Below, in pieces: positions 50,451 through 59,060 of a stretch of 64,000 nucleotides of DNA (positions are counted from its first letter, which is position 1; every line of letters begins with the position of its first letter). The DNA is from Arthrobacter sp. UNC362MFTsu5.1 (GTDB lineage Bacteria > Actinomycetota > Actinomycetes > Actinomycetales > Micrococcaceae): the NCBI RefSeq assembly GCF_000685965.1, contig NZ_JMLE01000003.1, forward strand, positions 124,001 through 188,000, given 5' to 3'. The position numbers and the translations under genes are program-made. The notes beneath the pieces are model-generated. The model was not told the DNA's origin. It was given only the letters and a program-made list of their open reading frames with translations, and searched no databases.

Positions 50451-50987
50451 CTAAGCCGGGACGACTCCCGGCTCGGGCTGCAGTCCCCAAGTCATCTTCC
50501 GGATCGCCTCACTCTGGAGCCCGCTGAGCGCCGCGAGCTCGTAATCGTCCATGACGCCCAGCCTGCGCGCCGCGGCGAGGAGCTTCAAGCGGCGCCCCTC
50601 CAGGTCCGCCTTCGAGGCCTCGAGTGTGGCCAGCTCTGACTTCAACGAACCAATCGCCGCAAGCTGCTGCGCGGGCGGCAACCCTGACGGCGCCAGCTCG
50701 TCACTGGACAGGCCGATGGTCCGAACAGCCCAGCGGGACAGCCCCGCGGCCTTGGCGAGGGCGGTGATCTTCAACCCGTCGCACAGCGCCTGTGCGACGT
50801 GCTGGTTCAGTCGGATCGAGAGGGCGCGCATGCTGCTGGCATTGAACGAAATCCGCTGCCGGTCCTCGCGGAGGAGCTGACGGAGGCGTTCCGCCTGGAC
50901 AGCAGCCCGGTCAGCCTTACGCCGTCCCCGGTAACGGTAGAAGCCGCCGTCGGCCGCGGGTAAATCAACGGGGTGCAGAACGGCCAA
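50451..50987 (-). CDS. Hypothetical protein with HTH-like segment and coiled-coil tail
   Basis: 178-residue protein of no family I recognise. The N-terminal half is rich in Arg (FYRYRGRRKADRAAVQAERLRQLLREDRQ). Near 92-120, GLKITALAKAAGLSRWAVRTIGLSSDE reads like a helix-turn-helix of MerR/LysR-type early DNA-binding modules. It is followed by a heptad-rich stretch LAAIGSLKSELATLEASKADLEGRRLKLLAAARRLG. Divergent from the aminotransferase gene, 237 bases away. Could be a small regulator. Real-gene status rests on length and clear coding bias. Confidence 0.6.
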   Translation of the reverse strand: MAVLHPVDLPAADGGFYRYRGRRKADRAAVQAERLRQLLREDRQRISFNASSMRALSIRLNQHVAQALCDGLKITALAKAAGLSRWAVRTIGLSSDELAPSGLPPAQQLAAIGSLKSELATLEASKADLEGRRLKLLAAARRLGVMDDYELAALSGLQSEAIRKMTWGLQPEPGVVPA

Positions 50988-51224
50988 AAGGCACTCCTCA
51001 GGTCGGAAATCCCGCCAGGCGGGCCGGTGTACCTAAAACGCTAGACACAAGAATCCGCCCGCGGAAATACCAATCCTGCGTGGAGCCATAACCAAAAAAT
51101 GTGGGCGCGGGCCATAAGGGACGCTTATCCGTCCACGCACTTTAGGTCTTATCCAGACGCGCCAGGATTCCCTAGGGTCGAAGGAAGCGAGTACCGCTCC
51201 CTCCTGAATCCGTAGGAAGAGACC

Positions 51225-52433
51225 ATGCCTAAATTTGAACCTGCATCACGGGTGTCCCGCATCAAGTCATCCGCCAGCGTGGCCGCCGCGGCCCGCGTGC
51301 GAGAGCTGAAGGCGGAAGGGCGCCGGATCCTGGACCTGACAGTCGGGGAGCCGGACTTCGACACCCCGGAACACATTAAAGCGGCCGCCATTGAAGCGAT
51401 CACCCGCGGGGAAACCAAGTACACGTCCGTCACCGGAACCCCCGCCCTGCAGCAGGCGATCCTCCAGACCCTCGAGCTGCGCACCGGCATCCACTACACC
51501 CCCGCCGAGATCACCATCGGCGGCGGCGCCAAACAGGTGATCTTCACCGCCTTCATGGCCACCCTGGACGCCGGCGACGAAGTCGTGGTGCCCGCCCCGT
51601 ACTGGGTCTCCTACCCGGACATGGTGCTCGCCAACGAGGGCACGCCGGTGATCGTTGCCTGCGGCGAGGAGACGGGATTCAAGCTCACACCCGGGGCACT
51701 GGCCGGGGCCCTCACCGAGCGCACCAAATGGGTCATCCTGAACACGCCGTCGAACCCCACCGGCGCCGTCTACTCCCCGGCGGAACTGCGCGCGCTGGCC
51801 GACGTCCTGGCCGGCTTCCCGCACGTCCAGATCCTGACGGACGAGATTTACGACCAGATCTACTTCGGCACAGGCAAGCTCTCCAACCTGGTGGAGGTGG
51901 CCCCGGAACTGAAGGACCGCATCCTGGCGGTCAACGGCGTGTCCAAGGCCTACGCCATGACCGGCTGGCGCCTGGGCTACGCAGCAGGACCGGCCCCGCT
52001 GATCGCCGCGATCAACAAGCTTCAGTCGCAGATCTCCTCCTGCCCGTCCTCCGTCAGCCAGGCCGCCGCTGCCGCCGCCCTCACGGGCAGCCAGCGCTTC
52101 GTGCAGGAAAGCCTCGAGACCTACCGCGGCCGGCGCGATGCGGCAGTCGCGGCGCTCAACGCCGTCGACGGGCTGTCATGCACGACGCCGGAAGGCGCCT
52201 TCTACGCCTACGTCAACTGTGCGGGAGTCATCGGGAAGACCACCACCGAGGGGCAGGTCATCGCCACCGACGAGGACTTCACCCTCTACCTCCTCGAGGC
52301 GGCTTCCGTCGCCGTCATCCAGGGATCGGCCTACGGGCTGGGACCCTACTTCCGCATCTCCTACGCCACCAGCCTCGACGTCATCGACGAGTCCATCGCG
52401 GCCATCGACAAGGCCGTCCGGGCCCTCAACTGA
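51225..52433 (+). CDS. Class I/II aminotransferase (aspartate aminotransferase-like)
   Basis: PLP-dependent aminotransferase of 402 residues. The signature NTPSNPTGAVYSP near 170 and the PLP-lysine motif NGVSKAYAMTGWRLGYAAGP near 235-255, with the C-terminal IRISYATSLDVIDES, match aspartate/prephenate aminotransferases. A TAGGAAGAG site precedes the ATG. Followed after 25 bases by the RraA-family gene. The enzyme could convert aspartate to oxaloacetate. Confidence 0.9.
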   Translation: MPKFEPASRVSRIKSSASVAAAARVRELKAEGRRILDLTVGEPDFDTPEHIKAAAIEAITRGETKYTSVTGTPALQQAILQTLELRTGIHYTPAEITIGGGAKQVIFTAFMATLDAGDEVVVPAPYWVSYPDMVLANEGTPVIVACGEETGFKLTPGALAGALTERTKWVILNTPSNPTGAVYSPAELRALADVLAGFPHVQILTDEIYDQIYFGTGKLSNLVEVAPELKDRILAVNGVSKAYAMTGWRLGYAAGPAPLIAAINKLQSQISSCPSSVSQAAAAAALTGSQRFVQESLETYRGRRDAAVAALNAVDGLSCTTPEGAFYAYVNCAGVIGKTTTEGQVIATDEDFTLYLLEAASVAVIQGSAYGLGPYFRISYATSLDVIDESIAAIDKAVRALN

Positions 52434-52458
52434 TCCAAACCCACCGAAGGAAAACGCC

Positions 52459-53136
52459 GTGATCCACGTCAAAACCACCATCGAACGACCCGAAGCCGAC
52501 GCGGTCAGCCGCCTCGCGAAGTTCTCGTCCGCCACGATCCACGAGGCACAGGGCCGCAAGGGCGCCCTCAGCTCCAGGATCAAGCCGATCGACCGCGCCA
52601 TGTCCTTCTGCGGCCCGGCCGTCACCGTGCGCTGCGCCCCGCGGGACAACCTCATGCTGCAGGTGGCCATCCACTACGCCGAAGCCGGGGACGTCATCCT
52701 GGCCGCGGCAGGGGAGTACGAGGAAGCCGGAACCTTCGGCGACGTCCTCGGCAACGCCATGAAGGCAAAGGGCCTCGCCGGCCTGGTGACCGACTCGGGC
52801 GTCCGCGACACCCAGGACCTCATCGAACTGGGGCTGCCCGTCTTCTCCGGCAGCATCTCCATCAAGGGCACCGTGAAGGAAACCATCGGCCCCATCAACC
52901 ACCCCGTGGTCTTCGGCGACGAGATCATCTACCCCGGCGACGTGCTCCGCGGTGACGCGGACGGCGTGGTGGTGGTCCGGAAGGACGAGATCGAGGAAGT
53001 CATCCGCCTCTCGCAGGAGCGCGACGACGCCGAGCGCGAACTCATCAGCCTCTACCAGGCCGGCGGAACCACCATCGAGCTGTGCAACCTCACCGACGTC
53101 CTGAAGTCCAAGGGACTGCTCGTCGAAGAGGCCTGA
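52459..53136 (+). CDS. RraA-family protein (HMG/CHA aldolase, oxaloacetate decarboxylase type)
   Basis: 225-residue protein starting at GTG. The RraA fold motif GLVTDSGVRDTQDLIELGLPVFSGSISIKGT (about 110-140) carries the conserved GxRD; LQVAIHYAEAGDVILAAAGEYEEAGTFGDVL and VVFGDEIIYPGDVLRGDADGVVVV complete the family. Family members are HMG/4-carboxy-4-hydroxy-2-oxoadipate aldolases and oxaloacetate decarboxylases, or RNase E inhibitors in enterics. Next to an aminotransferase, a decarboxylase of its 2-oxo acid product is the simplest reading. Confidence 0.86.
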   Translation: MIHVKTTIERPEADAVSRLAKFSSATIHEAQGRKGALSSRIKPIDRAMSFCGPAVTVRCAPRDNLMLQVAIHYAEAGDVILAAAGEYEEAGTFGDVLGNAMKAKGLAGLVTDSGVRDTQDLIELGLPVFSGSISIKGTVKETIGPINHPVVFGDEIIYPGDVLRGDADGVVVVRKDEIEEVIRLSQERDDAERELISLYQAGGTTIELCNLTDVLKSKGLLVEEA

Positions 53137-53638
53137 CCGATCGCGCCAGCCGCGGCAGCACCGCCGTCGTACGGGAAAATCTCCCGTGCGGCGGCATTGG
53201 CGTGCGGGACGACGGCGCGAACAAGCATTAGCTGCCAGTTCGCGCTGTCCCTTGTGGCGGAGTCTCCGTGGCCGCCGGAACCTACCGGGCCGGGTGGCGG
53301 GGCTGGGCAGCGGCCGTGCCCTCCAAATACCAGACCGTAGATCCGGCACTTCCTGCCGGCATGATGCTGCCTTCGAAGATGAAGACGGCATCCGTGGAGC
53401 GGTCCTCGGGGCGCCAAAAGCCGTTGGCCGGGCAGTGGAAACCTGTTCTGGCCGCGAGTCCCGGGCGTGTGTCGGACATTCTTCGTATAGTGCTGATCTT
53501 TTTCACGGCGGCCTCCCAATAAATTCATTACAAAAGTAACTGCCGCAATTCCTCGGCTTCCCTTTAATTCTAGATTCGGGAGCGCCCTGATACTAAGACT
53601 AATGATGAGTGGCCTAATAAGCGGATGCTATGGACGGA
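53137..53638. other. 502-base gap after the RraA gene, no gene supported
   Basis: Shortly after the RraA stop there is a two-level fold: ACGGGA (53171-53176) with TCCCGT (53182-53187) inside CGCCGTCGT (53162-53170) with ACGACGGCG (53209-53217). It resembles a decayed member of the dispersed hairpin family and may terminate the operon. The remaining 420 bases contain only shadow frames and are more AT-rich near the LysR gene end. Confidence 0.5.
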
Positions 53639-54559
53639 TTACCGCGCGTATTTGTTGCTCAGCATTTCCTGGAGCATTTCCTTCAGGACCAGCAGGACCG
53701 CAGAGGCGGCTTCCGAGAGGGGGTCGTGATCAGGGGTGCACAGCGCGATTTTGCATTGCAGCGCCGGATCCACAATCCGCAGGACATGGAAGTCCTCCTC
53801 ATGGAACAGGGCGTCCGCGGCCGACTTGGGCATGATGGTGGCGCCCAGGTCTGCGCGGAGGAGCCGGGCCAGGGACGGCACGGACTCCACCTCGCCCACC
53901 AACTGGAGCGTGAGCCCTTTGCTGGTGAATCCCGTTTCGACAACCTGCCGCAGGGTGTGGATCTTCTCGGGAAGGAATAGCCCGAAACGCGCCACGTCCT
54001 CCAGCGAAATTTCACCTTTTCCGGCTGCCACATCGGATCTGTTGGCGTTCACCACAAAATGCAGGTCCTCCACGATCAGCGTGGTGAACTGAACGCCGCG
54101 GATGGGGCCCGGCTCGTAAATGAGCGCCATGTCCAGCCGGCCGTTCTTGATGGCCTCGCTCAGGACGCCGCCGTAAATTTCCGTGACGTGCAGGATTATT
54201 TCCGGGTACCGGCGGCCCACTTCGCCGATGATCCGCGGCGTCAGGCTGGAGGCCATGCTGTACGGCGCGATCGCGATGGAGACGCGGCCGGACGGCGCGG
54301 CTCCGGACGCGGCAACGTCCTGGCGTGCCTGCTCCACCAGCCGCAGGATGGACTGGGCATGCCGGTACAGGGTGTGCCCCGCGGCGGTGGGCTTGACGCC
54401 CTGCTTGCTGCGGATCAGGAGCCGCTGCTTGAGGTCGGTTTCCAGTGCCGACACCTGCTGGCTCAGGGCAGGCTGCGCCACGTGCAGCGCCGCTGCGGCC
54501 TTGGTGATGCTGCCCGAATCCACAATCTGGACAAAGTACGCAAGCTTCCGCGTATCCAT
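53639..54559 (-). CDS. LysR family transcriptional regulator
   Basis: Regulator of 306 residues with HTH MDTRKLAYFVQIVDSGSITKAAAALHVAQPALSQQVSALETDLKQRLLIRSKQGVKPTAAG (1-62) and a LysR substrate-binding domain (VSIAIAPYSMASSLTPRIIGEVGRRYPEI onward). The N-terminus resembles the Nac/CynR-type group. Divergent from the pxpABC operon, so it probably controls 5-oxoprolinase genes. The 487-base divergent region has an ATGC-ATTTC-GCAT motif. Confidence 0.9.
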   Translation of the reverse strand: MDTRKLAYFVQIVDSGSITKAAAALHVAQPALSQQVSALETDLKQRLLIRSKQGVKPTAAGHTLYRHAQSILRLVEQARQDVAASGAAPSGRVSIAIAPYSMASSLTPRIIGEVGRRYPEIILHVTEIYGGVLSEAIKNGRLDMALIYEPGPIRGVQFTTLIVEDLHFVVNANRSDVAAGKGEISLEDVARFGLFLPEKIHTLRQVVETGFTSKGLTLQLVGEVESVPSLARLLRADLGATIMPKSAADALFHEEDFHVLRIVDPALQCKIALCTPDHDPLSEAASAVLLVLKEMLQEMLSNKYAR

Positions 54560-55046
54560 GGCGCCTTCTCTCTTCGCGGCGTCCAGACCCCGGGAAGGTC
54601 ATAACCGGATGCCAATTCATTAATCGTACATTCTACCCGCAGGGTTGATATGCAATTTCACGATGACGTCAGATGCATTTCGCATGCTAATGGGATTTAC
54701 CGGGGAAGCCGTTCCCTTTTACATTTCTGAAATATACGGTCCCTACCTTGAATGTATTCGCGAAAACGCGGTGACAAGGCGGAGCCTGATGATTGGAACG
54801 AGGTGGCACGAATGATGGCAGCACCCTACGGCGCACCCGTCATAACCAGCGCCTATCCCGTGACATGGATTACGTCTTTGTGTGAGCCAATTCGCAATGC
54901 CAGACTTTTTGACAGAAGCCCGGCAGTCCGGGCTGCCGGACCGCAAGCCCCGTACCGGGCACGTTCCCGGAATTCACTTCACTACCGGAAGCTGAACTCT
55001 GCGCCCCGCTGCGCAGCTGTGCAGCCAACATCCCAGGAGGGCTCAC
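54560..55046. promoter_or_regulatory. Divergent promoter region between lysR and pxpA
   Basis: The 487-base gap holds no supported gene. ATGC-ATTTC-GCAT (54673-54685) is an exact inverted repeat of the T-N11-A kind recognised by LysR-family proteins. The region is AT-rich near the LysR start; a ribosome site AGGAGG precedes pxpA. Confidence 0.5.
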
Positions 55047-55835
55047 ATGGGACCCACAGTTGATCTCGTGGCAGATCTCGGAGAAGGCTTCGGCGCCTAC
55101 TCGATGGGCGACGACGCGGCCTTGCTCGAGGTGGTCTCGAGCGCCAACATCGCCTGCGGATTCCACGCCGGAGACCCCGACATCATGAACGCCACGGTCG
55201 CCGAATGCGTGCGGCGCGGCGTCAGCATCGGGGCGCACCCCAGCTTCCCCGACCTCCGGGGCTTCGGCCGCCGGGCCATGGACCTCACCGCCGACGAAGT
55301 CCGCAACGACATCCTCTACCAGTTCGGCGCACTGAGCGCCTTCGCCGCGTACCACGGCTCCGGCGTCGCCCACATCGCACCGCACGGACGCCTCGGCAAC
55401 CTGGTGGCCACCCGCGCCGACTATGCGGAAGCCGTGGCCGACGCCGCCGCCCGCATCAACCCGAATCTGATCGTCCTGGCCCAGGACGGCGAACTTGCCG
55501 ACGCCGCTGCGCTGCGGCAGCTCCCGGTCGCCATCGTCGGCATCGCCGACCGCGCCTACGAGGCAGACGGCACGCTGGTGCCGCGAAGCCGCCCCGGCGC
55601 CGTCATCCACGATCCGTCGGCCATAGTGGACCGCACCATCCGGATGGTCTGCGAAGGGCTCATCGAAACGGTGTCCGGGACCGACCTGCGGATCGTCGCC
55701 GACACCGTCCTCCTGCACGGTGACACTCCCGGCGCCGTCCAGCTGGCCCGCACAGTCCGCGCCGAACTGGAACGCGCCGGCGTGACCATCGCCCCCGTCG
55801 CGCAGGTCCTGGCCGCCAAAGTGAAGGCAGCCTGA
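55047..55835 (+). CDS. pxpA: 5-oxoprolinase subunit A (LamB/YcsF)
   Basis: Subunit of the ATP-dependent 5-oxoprolinase that opens L-5-oxoproline to glutamate. The 262-residue protein shows the LamB/YcsF block DLVADLGEGFGAYSMGDDAALLEVVSSANIACGFHAGDPDIM (about 5-46), RRGVSIGAHPSFPDLRGFGRRAM and later RSRPGAVIHDPSAIVDRTIRMV. CAGGAGGG precedes the ATG. The next subunit gene starts one base after the stop. Divergent from a LysR regulator. Confidence 0.93.
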   Translation: MGPTVDLVADLGEGFGAYSMGDDAALLEVVSSANIACGFHAGDPDIMNATVAECVRRGVSIGAHPSFPDLRGFGRRAMDLTADEVRNDILYQFGALSAFAAYHGSGVAHIAPHGRLGNLVATRADYAEAVADAAARINPNLIVLAQDGELADAAALRQLPVAIVGIADRAYEADGTLVPRSRPGAVIHDPSAIVDRTIRMVCEGLIETVSGTDLRIVADTVLLHGDTPGAVQLARTVRAELERAGVTIAPVAQVLAAKVKAA

Positions 55836-55836
55836 C

Positions 55837-56562
55837 ATGCCCGCCACCGCAACGCCGACCCCGGTGGAAGTCTTCGAGTCCGGGGACGCCGCACTGCGCG
55901 TCGTCGCCTCGTCACCGGACCGCGAGGCCAACTGGAGCACCGTCCATGCCCTCGCCGGATGGCTGGAAGCTGCAGGGGCCGACGGCGTCCACGGCGCCGT
56001 GCCCACCTACGACTCCCTGCTCGTGGAATTCGATCCCGGGGTCACCTCCGCGCGCCAGGTCCGTGCCTTTGTCCTGCTGGGAATGCGCCAGCTCGACTTC
56101 ATCGGTGCCCCGGCCCGGGCTCCGCGGGAGTTCAGCGTCCCCGTGGTGTACGGCGGTGAATATGGTCCGGACCTGGAACGCGTGGCAGAGCACGAGCAGC
56201 TGCCCGTCGAGGAGATCATCGCACTGCACACTGCAAAGTCCTACGTGATCCGCTGCCTTGGCGCCCCTGCCGGCTCACCCATGATGGACGGCCCCGATTT
56301 TCCGCTCCCCGTGCCGCGGCTGAAGGACCCCCGCCTGTCCGTCCCGGCAGGTGCCGTGGCCGTCGCGGGCCGGCAGGCAGTCATCGCCCCGGCCATGGCC
56401 CCCGGCGGATGGTGCGTCATCGGCCAGACGCCGCTGGCAGTCCTGGACGTCACCAGCGAACCGCTGGTTCCCTACCTTCCCGGCGATCTGCTGAGGTTCC
56501 ACCCGATCCGGCCCGAAGAATTCACCACCTACGCCGGCCGGAAACTGGAGGCGGCACAATGA
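55837..56562 (+). CDS. pxpB: 5-oxoprolinase subunit B (KipI-like)
   Basis: 241-residue PxpB/KipI-type protein. VEVFESGDAALRVVASSPDREANWSTVHALAGWLEA and YDSLLVEFDPGVTSARQVRAFV, then the conserved VPVVYGGEYGPDLERVAEHEQLPVEEIIALHTAKSYVIRCLGAPAGSPMMDGPDFPLPVPRLKDPRLSVPAGAVAVAGRQAVI, are the KipI landmarks. Its C-terminus overlaps the next gene by ATGA. Works as an obligate partner of PxpC in the oxoprolinase complex. Confidence 0.92.
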   Translation: MPATATPTPVEVFESGDAALRVVASSPDREANWSTVHALAGWLEAAGADGVHGAVPTYDSLLVEFDPGVTSARQVRAFVLLGMRQLDFIGAPARAPREFSVPVVYGGEYGPDLERVAEHEQLPVEEIIALHTAKSYVIRCLGAPAGSPMMDGPDFPLPVPRLKDPRLSVPAGAVAVAGRQAVIAPAMAPGGWCVIGQTPLAVLDVTSEPLVPYLPGDLLRFHPIRPEEFTTYAGRKLEAAQ

Positions 56563-57572
56563 GCGGCTCCCTGGTCATCCAGCAGTCCGGCAACTCCGTG
56601 GTCACCGACCTGGGCCGTTTCCGCGGACCCCGGTTCGGGCTGCCCGTCAACGGTGCTCTGGACCAGTTCTCCGCACGCGCGGCCAACATCCTCACCGGTA
56701 ATGCGGACAGCGCGCCCCTGCTGGAGATCACCGCGCTGGATTTCCGGATGCGGGCCACCACCGACATCCTGGTCGCCGTCACGGGAGCACCCCTGCGGCT
56801 CACGGTGGACGGGCGCGAATGCCAGCAATGGGAACCGATCTCCGTGCGGGCAGGGGAAACCGTGGCGCTGCGCCAGATCACCGGCGGACTCCGCGCCTAC
56901 CTTGCCGTCCACGGCTCGGTGGAGGCACCCGTCCTCCTGGGAAGCTGCGCCCCGGACACCGTCATCGGTTTCGGTCTTCGACTGACCGACGGCACCGAAC
57001 TCAAGACCTCGCGAAGCGTCCCGCCGATCCGGCAGCCGTACTTCGACCTCCCGCTGTTCCGGCTGGGACTGACCCGGCCCGAATTCAGCAGCCATGCGGT
57101 GGTGGAGGTCACGGACGGGCCCGACGTGGACGAATTCGGCGACACCGCGGACCTGCTCTACAGCACCGAATACACCGTCAGCGCCCGGAGCAACCACATC
57201 GGACTGCGCCTCGGCGGGGACCTCCCCGAACGCCAGTCGGGCGCCGAAGTGCTTTCCCGCGGCGTCCCGGTCGGAGCGATCGAGGTGCCGTCCCGGGATG
57301 AACTCCTGGTGCTGCACCGGGGCCGCGGCGTTACCGCAGGCTATCCGGTCCTCGCAGTGGTCACCACCCGCTCGCTGGATGTGCTGGCCCAGGCCAGGCC
57401 GGGTCACACCATAACTTTCCGCAGGACCACCGTCCCCGACGCCACGGCGAAGCACAGGGCGGCCCTACGGGAGCTGGAAAACCTCCGTTCCACCGTCAGC
57501 ACAGTCTTTGCCCTCCTCGGCATCGGCAGCCGGCCGAGCTGGCAACAGTTCGCCCCGGCGGCCGGAAGCTAA
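56559..57572 (+). CDS. pxpC: 5-oxoprolinase subunit C (KipA-like)
   Basis: 337-residue PxpC/KipA-type protein. The biotin-dependent-carboxylase-like domain is visible as SVVTDLGRFRGPRFGLPVNGALDQFSARAANILTGN (D-GR-G...G-P-GA-D) and RSNHIGLRLGGDLPERQSGAEVLSRGVPVGAIEVPSRDE. The frame starts earlier at 56409 but the ATG at 56559 overlaps the pxpB stop and fits the family. With PxpA and PxpB it hydrolyses 5-oxoproline with ATP. A transporter follows after 55 bases. Confidence 0.93.
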   Translation: MSGSLVIQQSGNSVVTDLGRFRGPRFGLPVNGALDQFSARAANILTGNADSAPLLEITALDFRMRATTDILVAVTGAPLRLTVDGRECQQWEPISVRAGETVALRQITGGLRAYLAVHGSVEAPVLLGSCAPDTVIGFGLRLTDGTELKTSRSVPPIRQPYFDLPLFRLGLTRPEFSSHAVVEVTDGPDVDEFGDTADLLYSTEYTVSARSNHIGLRLGGDLPERQSGAEVLSRGVPVGAIEVPSRDELLVLHRGRGVTAGYPVLAVVTTRSLDVLAQARPGHTITFRRTTVPDATAKHRAALRELENLRSTVSTVFALLGIGSRPSWQQFAPAAGS

Positions 57573-57627
57573 CACCCCTCGCGTCAGATCCAAAGCCTTG
57601 TTACCATCCCCCTTAGTAAGGAAAGCC

Positions 57628-58965
57628 ATGTCAACTTCTACGCACGCGGCCCAGCCGCAAGAGCGGCTCAGCAGCAAGCAGACCCGCAAAGTTGTTACGG
57701 CCGGCTGCGTCGGCATTTTCGTGGAGCTCTACGACAACGGCATCTTCGCCTTCATGGCGGGAACGCTTGCCCTCGTCTTCCTGGCGCCAGGCAACCCGGA
57801 CAACGCCCTGCTGTTTGTCTTCGCCGGCTACGCCGTGTCATTCTTCGTGCGCCCCCTCGGCGCCGTGGTCTGCGGGTTCCTGGGGGACCGCATCGGGCGC
57901 CAGAAGCTCCTGGTCTTTGTCATTCTGCTGATCAGCGTTGCCACGGCGGGCATCGGCCTGCTGCCGGCTTACTCGGCCATCGGCATTGCCGCCCCGATCC
58001 TCCTGGTGCTGCTCCGCATGCTGCAGGGTTTCTCCGTTGGCGGTGAAGCCGCCGGCGCCATGACCTTCCTCGCCGAGCACGCACCGGAAGGCAAGCGCGG
58101 CATCATCACCTCCTACGCCCAGATCGCCTCGTTCGCAGCCCTGCTCACCGGCACGCTCGTGGCCTACTCCATGTCACCCTGGCTGACCCAGGCAGCCATC
58201 GACGGCGGCGGCTTCGGTGCCTTCGCCTGGCGCATCCCGTTCCTGGTTGCCATCCCCATGGGCATCATCGGCTGGTACATCCGCAAGGCCATCAGCGACA
58301 CCCCGAACTTTGAGAAGCTCAAGGAAGAAGGCGGGCTGTCCCAGAACCCGCTGAAGGAAGCCTTCGCCTCCGCCGAACACCGCCGCGCCATGCTCCTGGC
58401 CCTGTTCATCCCGCTGATGAACGGCTCCGGCTACTACGTCCTCTTCTCCTACATGCCCACCTTCCTGAAGGGCAAGCAGCTCAACTTCACCATCGGCGAA
58501 GCACTCCTCGTCACCGCCTGCAGCCTGGTGGTCATCTGCATCGCCATCCCGTTCATGGGCGCCCTCTCCGACCGCGTGGGACGCAAGAAGGTCATCGCCG
58601 GCTCCGCGATCGCCATGGCAGTCCTCGGCATCCCCTCCTACGCCCTGATCGCCACCGGAGAAATGGCGCTGGCCATCCTGGGCGCCTGCATCATGGCCGT
58701 CGTCTTCGCCGGCCACACCGCAGTGATCCACATCCTCATCGTTGAACTGTTCCCCACCCGCGTCCGGTACTCCGCCTACGGCCTGGGCTACAACATCTCC
58801 TCGGCACTCTTTGGCGGCACCGCCCCGCTGCTGATGACCTGGCTCATTTCCTCCACCGGCAACATCTACATGCCCGCTTTCTACGCCGTGATCACGGCAC
58901 TGGGCACCCTCGCCGCCGTCAGCACGGTCAAGGACCGGGCGCACCTGCCCCTCCGCGACGCCTAA
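57628..58965 (+). CDS. MFS transporter, metabolite:H+ symporter (MHS) family
   Basis: Twelve-helix transporter of 445 residues with MHS signatures: GYAVSFFVRPLGAVVCGFLGDRIGRQKLL, LRMLQGFSVGGEAAGAMTFLAEHAPEGKRGIITSYAQIASFAALL and LIVELFPTRVRYSAYGLGYNISSALFGGTAPLL. TAAGGAAAG precedes the ATG and part of a CCTTAGTAAGG palindrome includes it. Following pxpABC, it most likely imports 5-oxoproline or a related organic acid; not proven. Confidence 0.92.
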   Translation: MSTSTHAAQPQERLSSKQTRKVVTAGCVGIFVELYDNGIFAFMAGTLALVFLAPGNPDNALLFVFAGYAVSFFVRPLGAVVCGFLGDRIGRQKLLVFVILLISVATAGIGLLPAYSAIGIAAPILLVLLRMLQGFSVGGEAAGAMTFLAEHAPEGKRGIITSYAQIASFAALLTGTLVAYSMSPWLTQAAIDGGGFGAFAWRIPFLVAIPMGIIGWYIRKAISDTPNFEKLKEEGGLSQNPLKEAFASAEHRRAMLLALFIPLMNGSGYYVLFSYMPTFLKGKQLNFTIGEALLVTACSLVVICIAIPFMGALSDRVGRKKVIAGSAIAMAVLGIPSYALIATGEMALAILGACIMAVVFAGHTAVIHILIVELFPTRVRYSAYGLGYNISSALFGGTAPLLMTWLISSTGNIYMPAFYAVITALGTLAAVSTVKDRAHLPLRDA

Positions 58966-58983
58966 ACCCCACCCATCCGAACA

Positions 58984-59015
58984 GCAGTGCACTGCCCCCG
59001 CCGGCAGTGCACTGC
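58984..59015. promoter_or_regulatory. Two GCAGTGCACTGC palindromes, 20 bp apart
   Basis: Exact 12-bp palindromes at 58984-58995 and 59004-59015, spaced two helical turns apart, in the 95-base gap between the MFS and SDR genes. Could be a double operator for a dimeric regulator or a fold. Confidence 0.65.
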
Positions 59016-59060
59016 ACCAATTGCGGGGCATCAACTGCGCTGCACCCACAGGAGACTTCC

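Noticed and set aside
53186..53539. 117-codon + strand frame in the gap after the RraA gene
   Set aside because: Composition and content look random; no ribosome site or homology phrase.
54752..55063. 103-codon + strand frame before pxpA
   Set aside because: Runs into the pxpA ribosome site and start, has no recognisable domain and no ribosome site of its own.
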